Of a stretch of 64,000 nt of DNA, positions 34,203 through 45,155 are shown in pieces. The translations under genes and the position numbers were made by a program. Origin of the DNA: Streptomyces sp. NBC_00344 (GTDB lineage: Bacteria > Actinomycetota > Actinomycetes > Streptomycetales > Streptomycetaceae); assembly GCF_036088315.1 (NCBI RefSeq), contig NZ_CP107996.1, forward strand, positions 6,933,001-6,997,000. The letters run 5' to 3'. Numbering within the stretch: the first letter of the stretch is position 1; each line of letters starts with the position of its first letter. Below the pieces are notes generated by a model. It was not told the origin of the DNA. It was given only the letters and a program-made list of their open reading frames with translations, and searched no databases.

Positions 34203-34250
34203 AGACCATGTCCTACAAACGGCTCCTCAACCTCACCATGTAGGACATGG
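34203..34250. mobile_element. two fused ends of a second IS5-type element
   Basis: CCATGTCCTAC (34206-34216) and GTAGGACATGG (34240-34250) are perfect inverted repeats. Between them are codons for SYKRLLNLTM and a stop, the last residues of the transposase whose larger remnant ends at 49443 (YRRFLNLTM). It looks like an element reduced to its ends, lying directly against the first element. Confidence 0.5.
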
Positions 34251-34573
34251 GTACGGCACCTACGAGACTCCGGCTATCCAGGCATGGCTGACCAGCCCCC
34301 CGGTTCCATCAGCCCCCAAGTCGCCCACCTGTTCCCGGAAAGGGCGAAGCTGTACGGCGCAGCCCCGCCACCGCCCAACCGGGCCCCACTGTTTGCTGTA
34401 CACACCAGTTGAGGGCTTTACTGACCATGTCGCGGGCCGGAAATGCCCACTTGGGGTGCGCGGAGGGGATCGTGTGGGTTGGGAAGAGATCCGCTGGCGG
34501 TCCTGGTGTGGGGCTCCTGCCCTTCGGTGAGTCCGGGTCCTGGAGGCGCGTCTGATACTCCTACACTCACGGG
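34251..34573. other. intergenic, no gene seen
   Basis: There is no coding signal between the element ends and the zinc-ribbon gene. Confidence 0.4.
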
Positions 34574-34798
34574 ATGAATAACTACACGTGTACCCATTGC
34601 GGCACTGTCGGTCTGATGGATGGATTCATCGAGGACGCCGGAGAGCACTCGAGCGGCTACGCGCGCTGGATCGAGGGCGCGTTGGAGCGAGGGGTTTTCG
34701 GGGGTGCCAAGCGGATGGGCCGGCCTCGGCGGCAGATAGAGGCGTTCCGCTGCCCCAAGTGCGGGCACCTTGAGCTGTTCGCCACCGGCGAGGTGTAG
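34574..34798 (+). CDS. small zinc-ribbon protein, unknown function
   Basis: The 74-residue product has CTHCGTVGLMDGFIEDAGE near the start and FRCPKCGHLELFATGEV at the end, giving four cysteines in two CxxC pairs, a zinc ribbon. The middle (GYARWIEGALERGVFGGAKR) is typical of a small family in Streptomyces with no assigned role. The start at ATG 34574 has no strong ribosome-binding site. Confidence 0.7.
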   Translation: MNNYTCTHCGTVGLMDGFIEDAGEHSSGYARWIEGALERGVFGGAKRMGRPRRQIEAFRCPKCGHLELFATGEV

Positions 34799-35360
34799 TT
34801 GGCCCTCGTTGTGCGCGGCCGCCCGTTCTGGCGGCCTGTGAGGAGCCAGGCGCCGCCCGTGGCTCCGAATTCCGGGGCCGGCTCCGAGCGTGCCTGCCCC
34901 GACGGCTGACGGGTTTCGAATCGTCGGCGCGCAGCCGACCTCCGCCAGAACTAGTGAGCTGACCAGCGTGGTCGGGCCCGACCATAGGGCCGGGCCGGCC
35001 CATGCGCACGTTGTGGGCTGCGGCGCTGACCTGCGGGCCGCCGGGCGTCCGCGTGGTGTCCGGTCCAGTTGGTTGAAGTGTGGGATGGGCCGGTGGTGTT
35101 GATGCGGCCGGCCCCGGCCCAATGTGCTGCCCCGTAAGGACGGCATGCGCGGCGGGGCACGCTCCCGTTTCCCTGAACTGATCGACGCCCTGTCGGGCCT
35201 GCCGCAGGTGTGGTGCTCGATGGGGAAGTTGTCGCCGCGTCCGCCGACTAGCGACAGCGCGGTTACGGATCAAGCGTTCCTCGAAGCTTGGGCCAGGCAC
35301 CCCCCATAGGTCCTGGCAGGCGCTCATATTACGGGCAACTCGCCCATCTTTGGACACCGA
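34799..35360. other. intergenic, no gene seen
   Basis: GC-rich with no supported frame. The right end meets an IS5 transposase scrap. Confidence 0.4.
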
Positions 35361-35657
35361 TTACGGAAACCGGACATGGCGGTCAGTCAGGCGCCCGTCG
35401 TACGGAGCGCAGCCGTTCGTTTTGCAGTCCCGGAAGACGGACACTCGCGTACGGCTATCTCCGCCGAGGCGAGAGGTGGCTTGGTATTCCCACCGAATCC
35501 CGGTTTGCAGCACGAACAGCACCCCGCACAGCGTCTGCCGGTCCGGCACCCTCGACCGACCGGCCATCAGCTTCGGCCCCTGCTCCGGTAACAACAGCTC
35601 GATCATCGCCCACAGTTCATCCGAAACGACCCACGGACGCGACTCCCTCTTGTCCAA
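35361..35657 (-). pseudogene. N-terminal fragment of an IS5-type transposase
   Basis: From ATG 35657: MDKRESRPWVVSDELWAMIE, LLLPEQGPKLMAGRSRVPDR, QTLCGVLFVLQTGIRWEY. This is the N-terminal domain of an IS5-family transposase of a different subtype from the one at 33326. It diverges after WEYQ and is lost by about 35480. Confidence 0.65.
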
Positions 35658-35719
35658 GTACAGGCAAACGAGCAGCCAGTTTCGGCAGTCACACCATCAG
35701 TGACTTCTGTCAGGACCTC

Positions 35720-37854
35720 TTAGTCGGCGGTTGGGCGCCAGCGAGTGGCTGCGGTGTTTGCCATGCGCCAGCCCCAGAGGCAGAGCAGAAGAGTGCATGT
35801 TGTCGCCCCGCTGGCGAGGACGACGTAGAGGCTTGTGGGCACGGGCTGTCTGCCGCCGACGGATATGGGGGCGGTGAGACAGACAGAGATAAAGCTTCCG
35901 ACAGCGCTGGCGAGCATAGAAGGGAAGAGCACGTACCAGCCGGCGATGATCCCGTAGGTCCGGTGGCCGTCGGTGAGGACTGACAGAGGCGTGACGTCGC
36001 GTCCCAGTCGCAGAAGCTCTGCCAGCACGCTGAAACCGATGGCGAGGATCGTGATGGCTGATCCGATGAGGCCGAGGAGGCGAACCCATTGTGCTGAGGA
36101 GGCCAGGTCGTTGGATCCGAGGAGCCAGCTGTTGCCGAGGGGCTCGGCTGTCGCTCGCATGCCGAGATGTGCATGGGCCAGCGCTTTGAACTGAGGCACT
36201 GAGAGATCGTCGCCGGTAACGGAGACGGCGATCAGAATTTGATGTGTCAGGCGCGTTCTGTGTTGTCTTCTCGATCGGCGCGACTCGTGCCGTGACGGGA
36301 CCGTGGCTGCCACCGACGGCCCAGCGAAGGAGTTCAGCGATCCGATTATCGCGGTCCATGGGGTTGATCGCTGCGGCGTGTTTCGCGTACGGCAGGTTCA
36401 CTGCATTGAGGGCTGAGCAGGAGCCGGTGAAGGCGGTTGCTCCGGCTTGATCACTGCTGGCGAGCAGCAATTCGATCTCAGCGGGAAGTGCGGTGGCGAA
36501 GTCATGTATGCGGGATGGCGTGGGGGAGGAGAGGGTGACCAGGGAGGACCCCACGCGTCCCTGCGTGGAGAGCGCGTTGGCTGCGTTCTCGCCGAGCAGC
36601 CCGGTCCAGAGCTGGATCTGTGCAACCAGTCCGATCATCACGACCAGCGCGGCGACGAAGCGGGCCGCGACTCGTGTCTGGGCGGCCAGTCGGCGCCCTG
36701 CAATGATCATGCCCGGTTGACCGGCCGTTCGGCCTATTGCAGCGATTCGCACTCCGCTCCAGCCTGTGAGCGCGGCGATGACGGAGGGCAGAGTTGCCAG
36801 CACAGCCGCTACCCCGACTGCGTAGACCGGCAGCCGCAGATCGTCGCTTGCCAGTTCCGAGCCGCGCACGGCCAGGAGCAGGGCAAGGGGGAACAGCCAC
36901 GGAAGCCAGGCCCTTTGACGCTGGAACCTGGCGGTGGGCTGCGTGTTCCCGTGTCTGTGAGGACGCCGGGGTGCAGTAGTACGGCTGCGGCTATGACGGT
37001 GCACGGCGCGACAGACCAGCGCCTGCCAGTGGCCAGCTTGCGTTGCGTACGTCGTACTTGCTGAGGGTGCAATCGACCCAGGGGAAAGGGAGATCGACAA
37101 GGAATGCAGGGCTGATGAGCGCGGATGCTGCGGCAGGGCCAAGCGCCGCGGGAACAGCTGCTTCCCCTGCCGTGAAGAAGATGCGTGCGGTCTTCGTTGC
37201 TCCCAGCGCCTCGAAGAGAACCAGCCCTCTCACCCTGGCGGCCGAGCCCGTACGTACGCTGGCGATCACGAGCGCGCCAGCCGGTAGCAGTATCAGGCCC
37301 GCTAGGCCGACTGTAAAGATTGGAAAGGCTGGAATGAACATGCTTTCACCGAAAGGTGCTGTACTGTCGCGCGGCGCGCCGAAGGACCGGACGGGATGCA
37401 TATCTGCCCGATCGAGGCGGGCCACCCGAGGTCGGATATAGGCGAAGCGCTCCTCAGGGGCTTCTAGACCAGCCTCGCCGATTGTGCCTGAGAGGTGTTC
37501 GTACCGGTGCTGGATTCCCTCGCGGTCTCCGGCCTTGAGCAAAGCCGGGGACAGTACAGCCTCGCCAGGACGCGGCCAGTGCGTGAGGCCCGGCGGTGGG
37601 GGTGCAGTGGCTGTCTCGGGCTCAATGTAGACCACTGAATGCTGGCGCCCGGCGACGTCGTCGGTGCCCACGCCCACAGGGCGATCGCCTCCCCCCTGGT
37701 TGTTCTGTAGGAACAGTGGGGCCCGGTGCGCACCGCGCATCTCGCGTCCGCCGTACGTCGCGTGGGCGAGCACGGGGCTCGCCAGTGCGAGCGTGAAGAA
37801 ACATTCTGCAAGAAAAATGCCCCAGAACCGCAGGCGTCCTCCATCTGCTGACAT
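35720..37854 (-). pseudogene. FtsX/MacB-type ABC transporter permease, frameshifted
   Basis: Three frames in succession carry one large permease. From ATG 37854: LRFWGIFLAECFFTLALASP and, near 37290, FTVGLAGLILLPAGALVIAS with VRGLVLFEALGATKTARIFF. A second frame (about 36950-36270) has LPWLFPLALLLAVRG, GVAAVLATLPSVIAALTGW and ARFVAALVVMIGLVAQIQL. A third (36313-35720) has GLIGSAITILAIGFSVLAEL and the last segments to a stop. The layout of several membrane segments around a large extracytoplasmic part fits FtsX-like permeases. At least two frame changes disable it. Confidence 0.65.
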
Positions 37855-37963
37855 CGTTGTTGCAGCCCAGCGCGCAGAAGTTGGAGGGCGAAGCTTCGGT
37901 GCTTCACTTGTCTGTCCCCGCTTCCGCGCCTTGTTGGCAGGGCGACAGCAGGCCGTCATGCAG

Positions 37964-38330
37964 TCAGAGTTGGCGCTGTGCGCGTGATGCCACCATGTCG
38001 TCGTGCGTGACCAGGACCAGCCCGCACTGCCAGCGTTCCGGCAGGGCGTAGAGCAGATCGGCGACCGCGTGGCGGGCAGTTGTGTCCAGGGCACCGGTGG
38101 GTTCGTCGGCGAGTAGCAGCGATGGCTTGTTGATCAGCGCAGGGGCGACAGCGACCCTTTGGCGGCCACTGGAGAGAGCCTGTGTCTGATGCTTCTGGCG
38201 CAACGTCTAGTTCGCCCAGCAGCTTTTTCGCCGATGTGAAAGCTTCGTAGCGCGGCGTCTTCGCGAATATGGCGGCAATGGCCACGTTTTCCAGTGGTGA
38301 GTTCGGGCAATAGTGGCTTTCCGCTCAGAG
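37964..38330 (-). pseudogene. ABC transporter ATP-binding protein, decayed
   Basis: The minus strand reads, across frames, KLLYALSGKPLLPELTTG (after the missing Walker A), TPRYEAFTSAKKLLGELDV, then LSSGRQRVAVAPALINKPSL LLADEPTGALDT (signature and Walker B) and GLVLVTHDDMVASRAQ. The 5' part including Walker A is gone, and small deletions damage the signature motif (LSSGR for LSGGQ). It is the partner of the broken permease downstream. Confidence 0.7.
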
Positions 38331-38703
38331 CGTACAGGAGTTTCGATTTCAGTTGTTCGTGTACATAGCGTACAGAAGACGTGACTGTATCACTCGTTGT
38401 GCTGGGGTGATTGCTTGGAGCGATTGAAGTGCATAAGGCATGAATGGGCAACCTTGCGTGGTATTTGACGCATTCGCTGCACCGTAGCGTCGCCCGTAGA
38501 GGCATTCTTTAGGTTATTTATGTATTATGTCCAACTTAGCCGCTTTAAGTCCCGCTTTCTTGGTTTAAGTCCGCTCGAGACTCTTGATCTTGCGATGGCG
38601 CATGCATATATTCATCTCGCGGTCTTCACGGATCGTCACAGATTCTTGCTATGTGTGAAGAAGTTCGGGGGGCGTCGCCGGAAGGTGGCGTTGAGGGGGA
38701 GTT
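38331..38703. other. low-GC stretch before the RHS gene
   Basis: No gene is seen. Base composition drops well below the surroundings for about 350 bp, with AT-rich words such as TTTATGTATTATG near 38516. It contains the promoter region of the RHS gene. Low GC here and again after the RHS gene suggests the toxin module came in with its own flanks. Confidence 0.5.
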
Positions 38704-41700
38704 GTGCTTTCGGCTGCGTCGGCGCGTGTGCGTGTGCTGGTCATGGTGTTGGTGCTGGCTGTAGTCGCGGCTGGTGGCTGGCTGGTCCAGGTTTCATCGG
38801 ATGAGGCTGTGGCGGCGACGACGGCCAGTGCGGTGAGTGGGCCGCGGCCGACGGGGCATCAGAGGCCGGTGTCGCTCGCAGAGCGGCGTGCGCAGACCAA
38901 GGATCGGGCCAAGGCGACGAAGTTGCATGCGCTGGCGTCCGCACGGAGCAGGCCCGCAACGGCGAAGCAGTTGGCGTTGCTGACGAAGGATCAGCAGCGG
39001 ATGAAGGCTGTCGGTCTGAGGACGAACGCCGCGACAGCTCCTCGCCGGACGGCTGCGAATACGCTGTCCGCGGCGGCGCAGACCGCTGCCGCCGGGTCCT
39101 ATTCCAGTGGTGCGTTGTACCAGGTCACAGCGGATCCGTTTGGGAACGCGGCGGCGCAGCAGGGCGGGTTCCTGGAGTCGTTGGGCAATCACATCGGTGC
39201 GGCGGTACCGGGCGAACCGCTGCAACTGTCGGCTGCGATCTGGCAGACCGGTGGCGCCGACAGTGAGGTGCATCCGGTCAAGGTGCGCTGGAAGGTCGTC
39301 GACTACTGCACCGACGCGGCCGACAAAATCCTCGACTTCGGGCAGACGGTTCAGGCTCCGACGCTCAATACCGGCCGGACGTTCCCCGTGGCCAACGCCT
39401 CCGTCACGCTCCCGGCAACTGGCTGTACGAACCCGTCCCCGTCGTACTTCGTCTATGTCTGCACGACAGTCACCGATGATGCTGCGGACACGGAGTCCTG
39501 CGGTTCCTACAACCAGTTCTACATCGTCCCTGTGCTCCCCGAGGGCGCGGCCTGCGGGTCGCTGTGCGGGGACGCGAGTGGCGCACCGGGTACGACCGTC
39601 ACCCGTGCGGACCCGGTGAACACCGCGACCGGCGCCTTCAGCGAGGCCTTCACCGATGCGCAGGTCCCCGCCCCCGGCGTGCCGTTCGCCGCATCGCGCG
39701 TGTACTCCTCGGACAACACGACCACCGGCGCTCTGGGCAAGGGCTGGCAACTCCCCTGGGAGACGAGGCTCCAGATCGAAGCTGACGGGGACGCGGTCCT
39801 GACCGGCGAAGGCGGAGCACGCCACACGTACACCAACGATTCCGGGGGAGCGTTCACCGCACCCGGTGAGGTCCGTTCGACACTCGCCGTCGACGGCAGT
39901 GGATACAGACTCACCACGGCCGACCACACCACCTACGGCTTCGACGCCGGCGGCCGGCTGACCGGGTTGAAGGACCGTACCGGTCGTGGCCTGTCCCTGG
40001 CCTACACGGGCACGAAGCCCACGAAGATCACGGATGCGGCGGGGCATGCTGCGGTCCTGGCCTATGTAGGGGACCGGCTGGACACGGTGACACTCGCGGA
40101 CGGCCGCTTGGTCGACTACGACTACACCAACGACCAGTTGAGCAGTGTGAAGGCGCTCGATGGCGCCACCGAGCACTACGGGTATGACACAGCCGGACTT
40201 CTGAACAAGGTCACGGACGCCCGGAGCGAGGACGTCACGAAAAATGTGTACGACACCCAGGGCCGCGTCTCTACCCAGACCGACGCGCTGCAGCACACCA
40301 CGAAGTTCGCGTACACGAAGAACGGCCAGTTCGACCAGGTCGACACCACCGCCGCGGACGAAGGCGTGTGGACGGACCTCTACTACAAGAGCGTCCTCTT
40401 CACCCAGATAGACCCCCTCGGTAACAAGACGTATTTCCGTTACGACCAGCACTTCAACCGCACCAGCGCTATCGATGCGGAGATGCGTGAGACAAAGTGG
40501 GACTTCGACACAACGGGCCGGATGCGAAGCCGGGCCACGGGGGCCTCCGACGAGGCATGGACGTACGACGCCAACGGCAACGTCGCCACGCACCAGGACG
40601 GCGAGTACAACACCACCATCTTCGGATACAACACGAACAACCAGCTGACCTCCGTCAAGGACCCGCTGCAGAAAACGTCGACGTACCTGTACGACCCGAC
40701 CAGCGGGATGCTCGAGACGGCGACCTCCGCGCGTAAGAAGACCACCGTCTATGACGTCGATGACACCACCGGCCAGCTGAAGTCGGTCACGACGCCCAAG
40801 GGCAACAAGACCACATACGCCTACGATGACTACGGTCGTCTCAAAACGTCGGTAGACCCGCGCGGCAACGTCAGCGGTGGAGACCCGACGAAGTACACAA
40901 CCGTCTACACCTACGACGATGCCGACCGCCTCAAGACCGTCACCGACGCCAAGCAGCACAAGACCGTCTTCGACTACGACCTGGCAGGAAACCTGCACCA
41001 GGTCACCGACGCCAAGCTGCGCGTCACCCTCTACGACTACGACGACAACGGGCGTCTTTCCACGGTCACCGACCCGGCAAAGAAGACCACCGTCACTGGC
41101 TATGACGAGGTCGGCCGCATAGCCTCGGTCACCGACCGCACGCTCGGCAAGACCTCCTACACCTATGACAAGGCCGGCCGCCGGCTCACGATGGTCACCG
41201 CCCGCGGCAACGCGACCGGAGCAGACGCGAAGGCGTTCACCTGGACCTTCGGATACGACAAGGTCGGCAATCGCAAGACGGTCACGGACCCGCGCACCAA
41301 GACCACCGCATTCACCTGGGACGCCGACAACCCGCCTCTGTCCACGACGGATCCGCTGAACCACACGCGCAGCGTCACCTACGACGACAACGGCAGCGTC
41401 GTCAAAACCACTGACGCGCTGAATCACGGCACAACCCTCGCCTACGACGACGACAACAGACTCGCCTCGTCCAAGACGCAGTACAGCTAAGCCACAACCT
41501 ACGAGTACGACGATGACGGCAACCTGTCCGCCCAGGTTGCCCCGGAGACCGACGAGCGCACGACATACGGCTACGACGACGACGGCAATCACAGCACCAC
41601 TGTCGACCCGCGCGGCAACGTCGCCGGCGCCGACCCGGCAAAGTACACATGGACCTACGGATACGACCCGGCCGGACAGCCCACCTCGGTCACCGACCCG

Positions 41701-44193
41701 CTCGGCCACCAGCACAAGACGGGCTACGACGCCGTCGGCAACATCGACTCGACCACCGACGCCCGCGGCAAGCAGACCGTGTACGGGTACGACGAGCTGA
41801 ACCGTCCCAACAAGGTCACCAATCCGGACACCGGAAGCACCACCACCACCTACAACCTCGCCGGATTCCTGGACACCAGCACCGACGCCAAAACCCACCT
41901 CACCACCTACGGCTACGACGACGAGGGCCGTCTGAAGTCGGTCAAGAACCCACTGAGCAAGACCGTCGGCTACGGCTACGACCCTGACGGCAACCGCACC
42001 ACGGTCACCAACGCGCGTAAGCAGACCATCACCACCACCGTCGACGCCCGCGGCCTGCCCACCAAGGTCGCCTACTCCGACGGCACACCAACCGTCAGCT
42101 ACGGCTACGACGACGCCAGCCGCATCACGGGTGTCACCGACGCAACCGGCTCGCGCACCGTGACGTACGACGAAGACGACAAGATCAAAACAATCACGGC
42201 ACCAGGCGCCACCAAGCCGTTCACCTACAACTGGAACTCCGACGACACCCTGCTCAACCGCGCCTACCCCGACGGGCGTACCACCGGCTACGCCTACGAC
42301 AAGGACGGCCGGACCAAGTCCCAGACCACCAACGGCAAGGCCACCGGCTACGGCTACGACAAGGCCGGAAACCTCACCTCGGTCACGCTTCCCACCACCA
42401 CCGCGCGCAGCGAAGCCCGCACGTACGACACCGCCGGCCAGCTGGCCACCATGACCACCCCGGCAGCCGGCACGCACAGCTTCAGCTACGACGAGAACGG
42501 CCGCCTCACCGCCGACAAGCCCGGCACCGGCTACCCGGTCCGCTACGGCTACGACGATGCCGGCCGCATGAACCGCCAGTGCACCGACACATCCACCACC
42601 TCATGCGTCGCCGGAACCACCGGAAGCCGCTACAGCTACGACAAGGTCGGCAACCTCGCCACATCGGCCACCTCGACGTCCACGACCACCAACACCTACA
42701 ACGACGCCGACCAGCTCACCGCCACCGCCTCCGGCACAACCACCACCAGCTACAGCTACGACGACGACGGAAACCAGACCAAGGACGGTGCCGACACCAT
42801 CGGCTACGACCCCCTGGGCCGCGTCAAATCCGCCACCATCGGCACCAGCGCCTACACCTTCGGCTACGACGCCGACGGCAACCGCACCACCACCAACAAG
42901 AGCGGCACCCTCGCCCGCACCTCCCGCTGGGACATCAACAACGCGCTCCCGCAGATCGCCACCGACACCGACAGCACCGGCGGCCTCCTCGCGGACTACC
43001 AGTACGACCCCAACGGCACCGCCCGCGCCCTGAACAAGAGCGACAGCACCTACTACCTCACCCACGACCGCCAGGACTCCGTCAGCACCGTCTACGACGC
43101 AGCCGGCACCGACAACTACCGCTACACTTACAGCGCCTGGGGCACCTCCACCGGAAAAGCCACCATCACCGGCGGACAGACCAGCATCTTCGGCTACACC
43201 GGCCAATACAAAGACCAATACCTCACCGGCCGCCTCCAGCTCCGCGACCGCAGCTACGACCCCTCACAGCGCCGCTTCACCACACAAGACCCCCTCCCCG
43301 CAGGGCTCGGCGACCCCAACCACTCCGACTACAACTACGCCGACAACGACCCCGCCGACGAGTCCGACCCCTCCGGCGACTGCCCCATGTGCATCGGCGC
43401 AGCCATCGGCGGCGTCCTCGGCGGCGGCATCTACGCCCTCACCCACCAGGACGACTTCAACTGGGGCGACTTCGCCGTCGCCACCGGCAAGGGCGCCCTC
43501 ATCGGAGCCGGCGCAGCCTTCCTCGCCCCCGCAGGCGCAGGAGTCGCCGCAGGTCTCGGCCTCGAAGGCGGCGCAGGCCTCGCTGTCACCGTGGGCGTCG
43601 ATGCCGCAGTCGGTGCCGGATATACCTGGGCGGTCAACACGGCCCAATGCCAACCCACTACGCCAGCAGATCTACTACTCGGCGCCGCTGGCGGAGGGCT
43701 GGGTTCACTTGCGGGTCCAGCATGGCGCGGGCTTAGAGGAAGCTTCGCGCGCGGGTCTCTCGACGCGATGGACGGATCGATTCCGGCTGGCAGCAACGTG
43801 GCTCACGGAGCTACTTATACCCGCATCGGTGACGATCCACGAAGCATTCGCAACTCGGTGAACGTAGCCAACGGTGGCGAGCATGACGTGATCGCACACG
43901 GTTCCCCAGATGGGTACTTGGACTTGGACGAGGGCATGGTCAATGGAGGACAGCTCGTGGACGCCATAACCAATAACCCCGCCTACAATGGGTGCGCCAT
44001 TAGACTCATGGTGTGTCACTCCGGGGCTAGCGAATCCGGGATCGCGCAACAGGTTGCCAATGAGATGGGCGTTACGGTGCGTGCACCAACTCGCCAAGTG
44101 GGTACGAACCCTGCGCTCGGCAGAGGGCAACAACCACAGGTCGCGCCCGGCGGGTATTGGCGAATATATCTCCCGATCCTGGAAGTAAGGTAG
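38704..44193 (+). pseudogene. secreted RHS/YD-repeat polymorphic toxin gene with one in-frame stop
   Basis: GTG 38704 follows GAGGGGGAG. The frame is continuous for 1829 codons except for one TAA at 41488-41490 (codon 929). A signal peptide or membrane anchor (VRVLVMVLVLAVVAAGGWLV) is followed by a soluble domain and a pre-repeat region (DPVNTATGAFSEAFTDAQVP). About 30 or more YD repeats follow (GYDxxGRLxSVTD pattern) to the core end DPLPAGLGDPNHSDYNYADN near codon 1540. Then comes a Gly/Ala-rich hydrophobic part (1555-1650) and a C-terminal tip of about 130 residues. The tip has HDVIAHGSPDGYLDLDEGMV, NGCAIRLMVCHSGASESGIA and QQVANEMGVTVRAPT. The spaced His and Cys suggest a cysteine-peptidase-like toxin; that is inference. 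Readthrough or a sequencing error would restore the protein. Confidence 0.85.
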
Positions 44194-44203
44194 CTGTAAC
44201 GTA

Positions 44204-44626
44204 ATGAAGTATTTGGGGTTTTTCCGAGAAATCGGACCCGAGAACCTTTCCGTATATGCGGAGAGCATTGAACTTGCTAAGCGGCGGGAGGTTGATTATC
44301 GGAAAGTCGAGATAATTGCATACCTGGAGTCGGGGCACCCGCTGCTTGATGTCATGGAGAGCTGTCCGGATGTGCTGGATTCGAAGCTCTCTATTAGAGG
44401 AGGGTCGTCCGTACTTACTGACGGTGAATGGATTTGGAGGTGGGATTTGATCCATTACGTGCGGCGGTACGACCTTGGACTGCAGGATGACTTCGTCAGT
44501 TACGTACGCGATAATTCATATCGAGTTCCAGAAGTGTCCTCAGGTGTGTTGGTTGCGCTGTCGAGTGAAGTTAATAACCTGCTGGGGTTTCACTCTGACC
44601 CGGGAGCGAAGCCGAATCGTCCCTAA
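44204..44626 (+). CDS. candidate immunity protein for the RHS toxin
   Basis: The 140-residue product starts at ATG 44204, 10 nt after the RHS stop. It is small and acidic: MKYLGFFREIGPENLSVYAE, HPLLDVMESCPDVLDSKLSI, LTDGEWIWRWDLIHYVRRYD, VSYVRDNSYRVPEVS. It has no signal peptide, so it is cytosolic. GC content is clearly below that of neighbours. Position, size and composition are those of polymorphic-toxin immunity genes. I know no named domain for it. Confidence 0.7.
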   Translation: MKYLGFFREIGPENLSVYAESIELAKRREVDYRKVEIIAYLESGHPLLDVMESCPDVLDSKLSIRGGSSVLTDGEWIWRWDLIHYVRRYDLGLQDDFVSYVRDNSYRVPEVSSGVLVALSSEVNNLLGFHSDPGAKPNRP

Positions 44627-45155
44627 AGTGGTGCGGAAGCCCGTGTCTGGGCAGGTGAAGCCGGGGTGCCCTTGTGGGGCTGGCATACGGTCAGGGCATG
44701 GTCGTTTGGGGGCGCCTACGGCTTGGGCTGCGTAGTGGAGATCATTGCCGTGTTGCCCAGGTCGTAGATGGCGCGCACTCCCTCGCGCGTCCTGCGCGGA
44801 GCGAAGCCGAGTTCGCCTCTGGTCTCACCAAAGGCATCAAGGGTCTCGCCAGATTAGCGAGTGGGAGTGTGTCAGACTCTCGCTGGTTTTCCGTTACGTT
44901 CCCGAAGCTGATCGGCCCAAGATCTACTTCGAAGTGCACGAAAGCCTCCCAGGATCTTCTCGGCCAGGCGAAAGGTGCCAGTGGCCACGAGCCTTCCTGG
45001 GGAGACTCCTGGTGGGCTCTTAGCTTGTCCTTTATCTTCCGGCCCCGAACGGTGTCTCGAACTGAGTCGCTCACCTGGGGATTCGCAGGATAGGAGAGCG
45101 GCTTTCGTCTGCTTCTGTGCTCCGTCACGAGGAGAACCAGTCGAAGGCCGTTGTC
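44627..45155. other. intergenic with the left end of a transposase element
   Basis: There is no supported gene. The last 100 bp (GCTCACCTGGGGATTCGC at about 45068) recur at about 58441 in front of another copy of the same transposase, so they belong to the element. Confidence 0.5.

Larger units (their letters stand above)
32920..34207. mobile_element. IS5-type element with a passenger gene
   Basis: The ends match as inverted repeats: GGTCTTAGAACCCCTAACGG at 32920 and, reading inward from 34207, GGTCTAAGAACTCCTAACGA. Over 28 bp, 24 positions agree. Inside lie a decayed IS5-type transposase (minus strand) and an intact unrelated gene (plus strand) whose 3' ends meet two bases apart. I could not find a convincing target duplication. 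At 1288 bp it is longer than usual single-gene IS5 elements (about 850-900 bp). Confidence 0.65.

Noticed and set aside
38794..42477. A 1227-codon open frame on the minus strand
   Set aside because: It lies antisense to the RHS repeats. Its Val/Gly/Arg-rich composition is the mirror of YD repeats in GC-rich DNA and shows no family.
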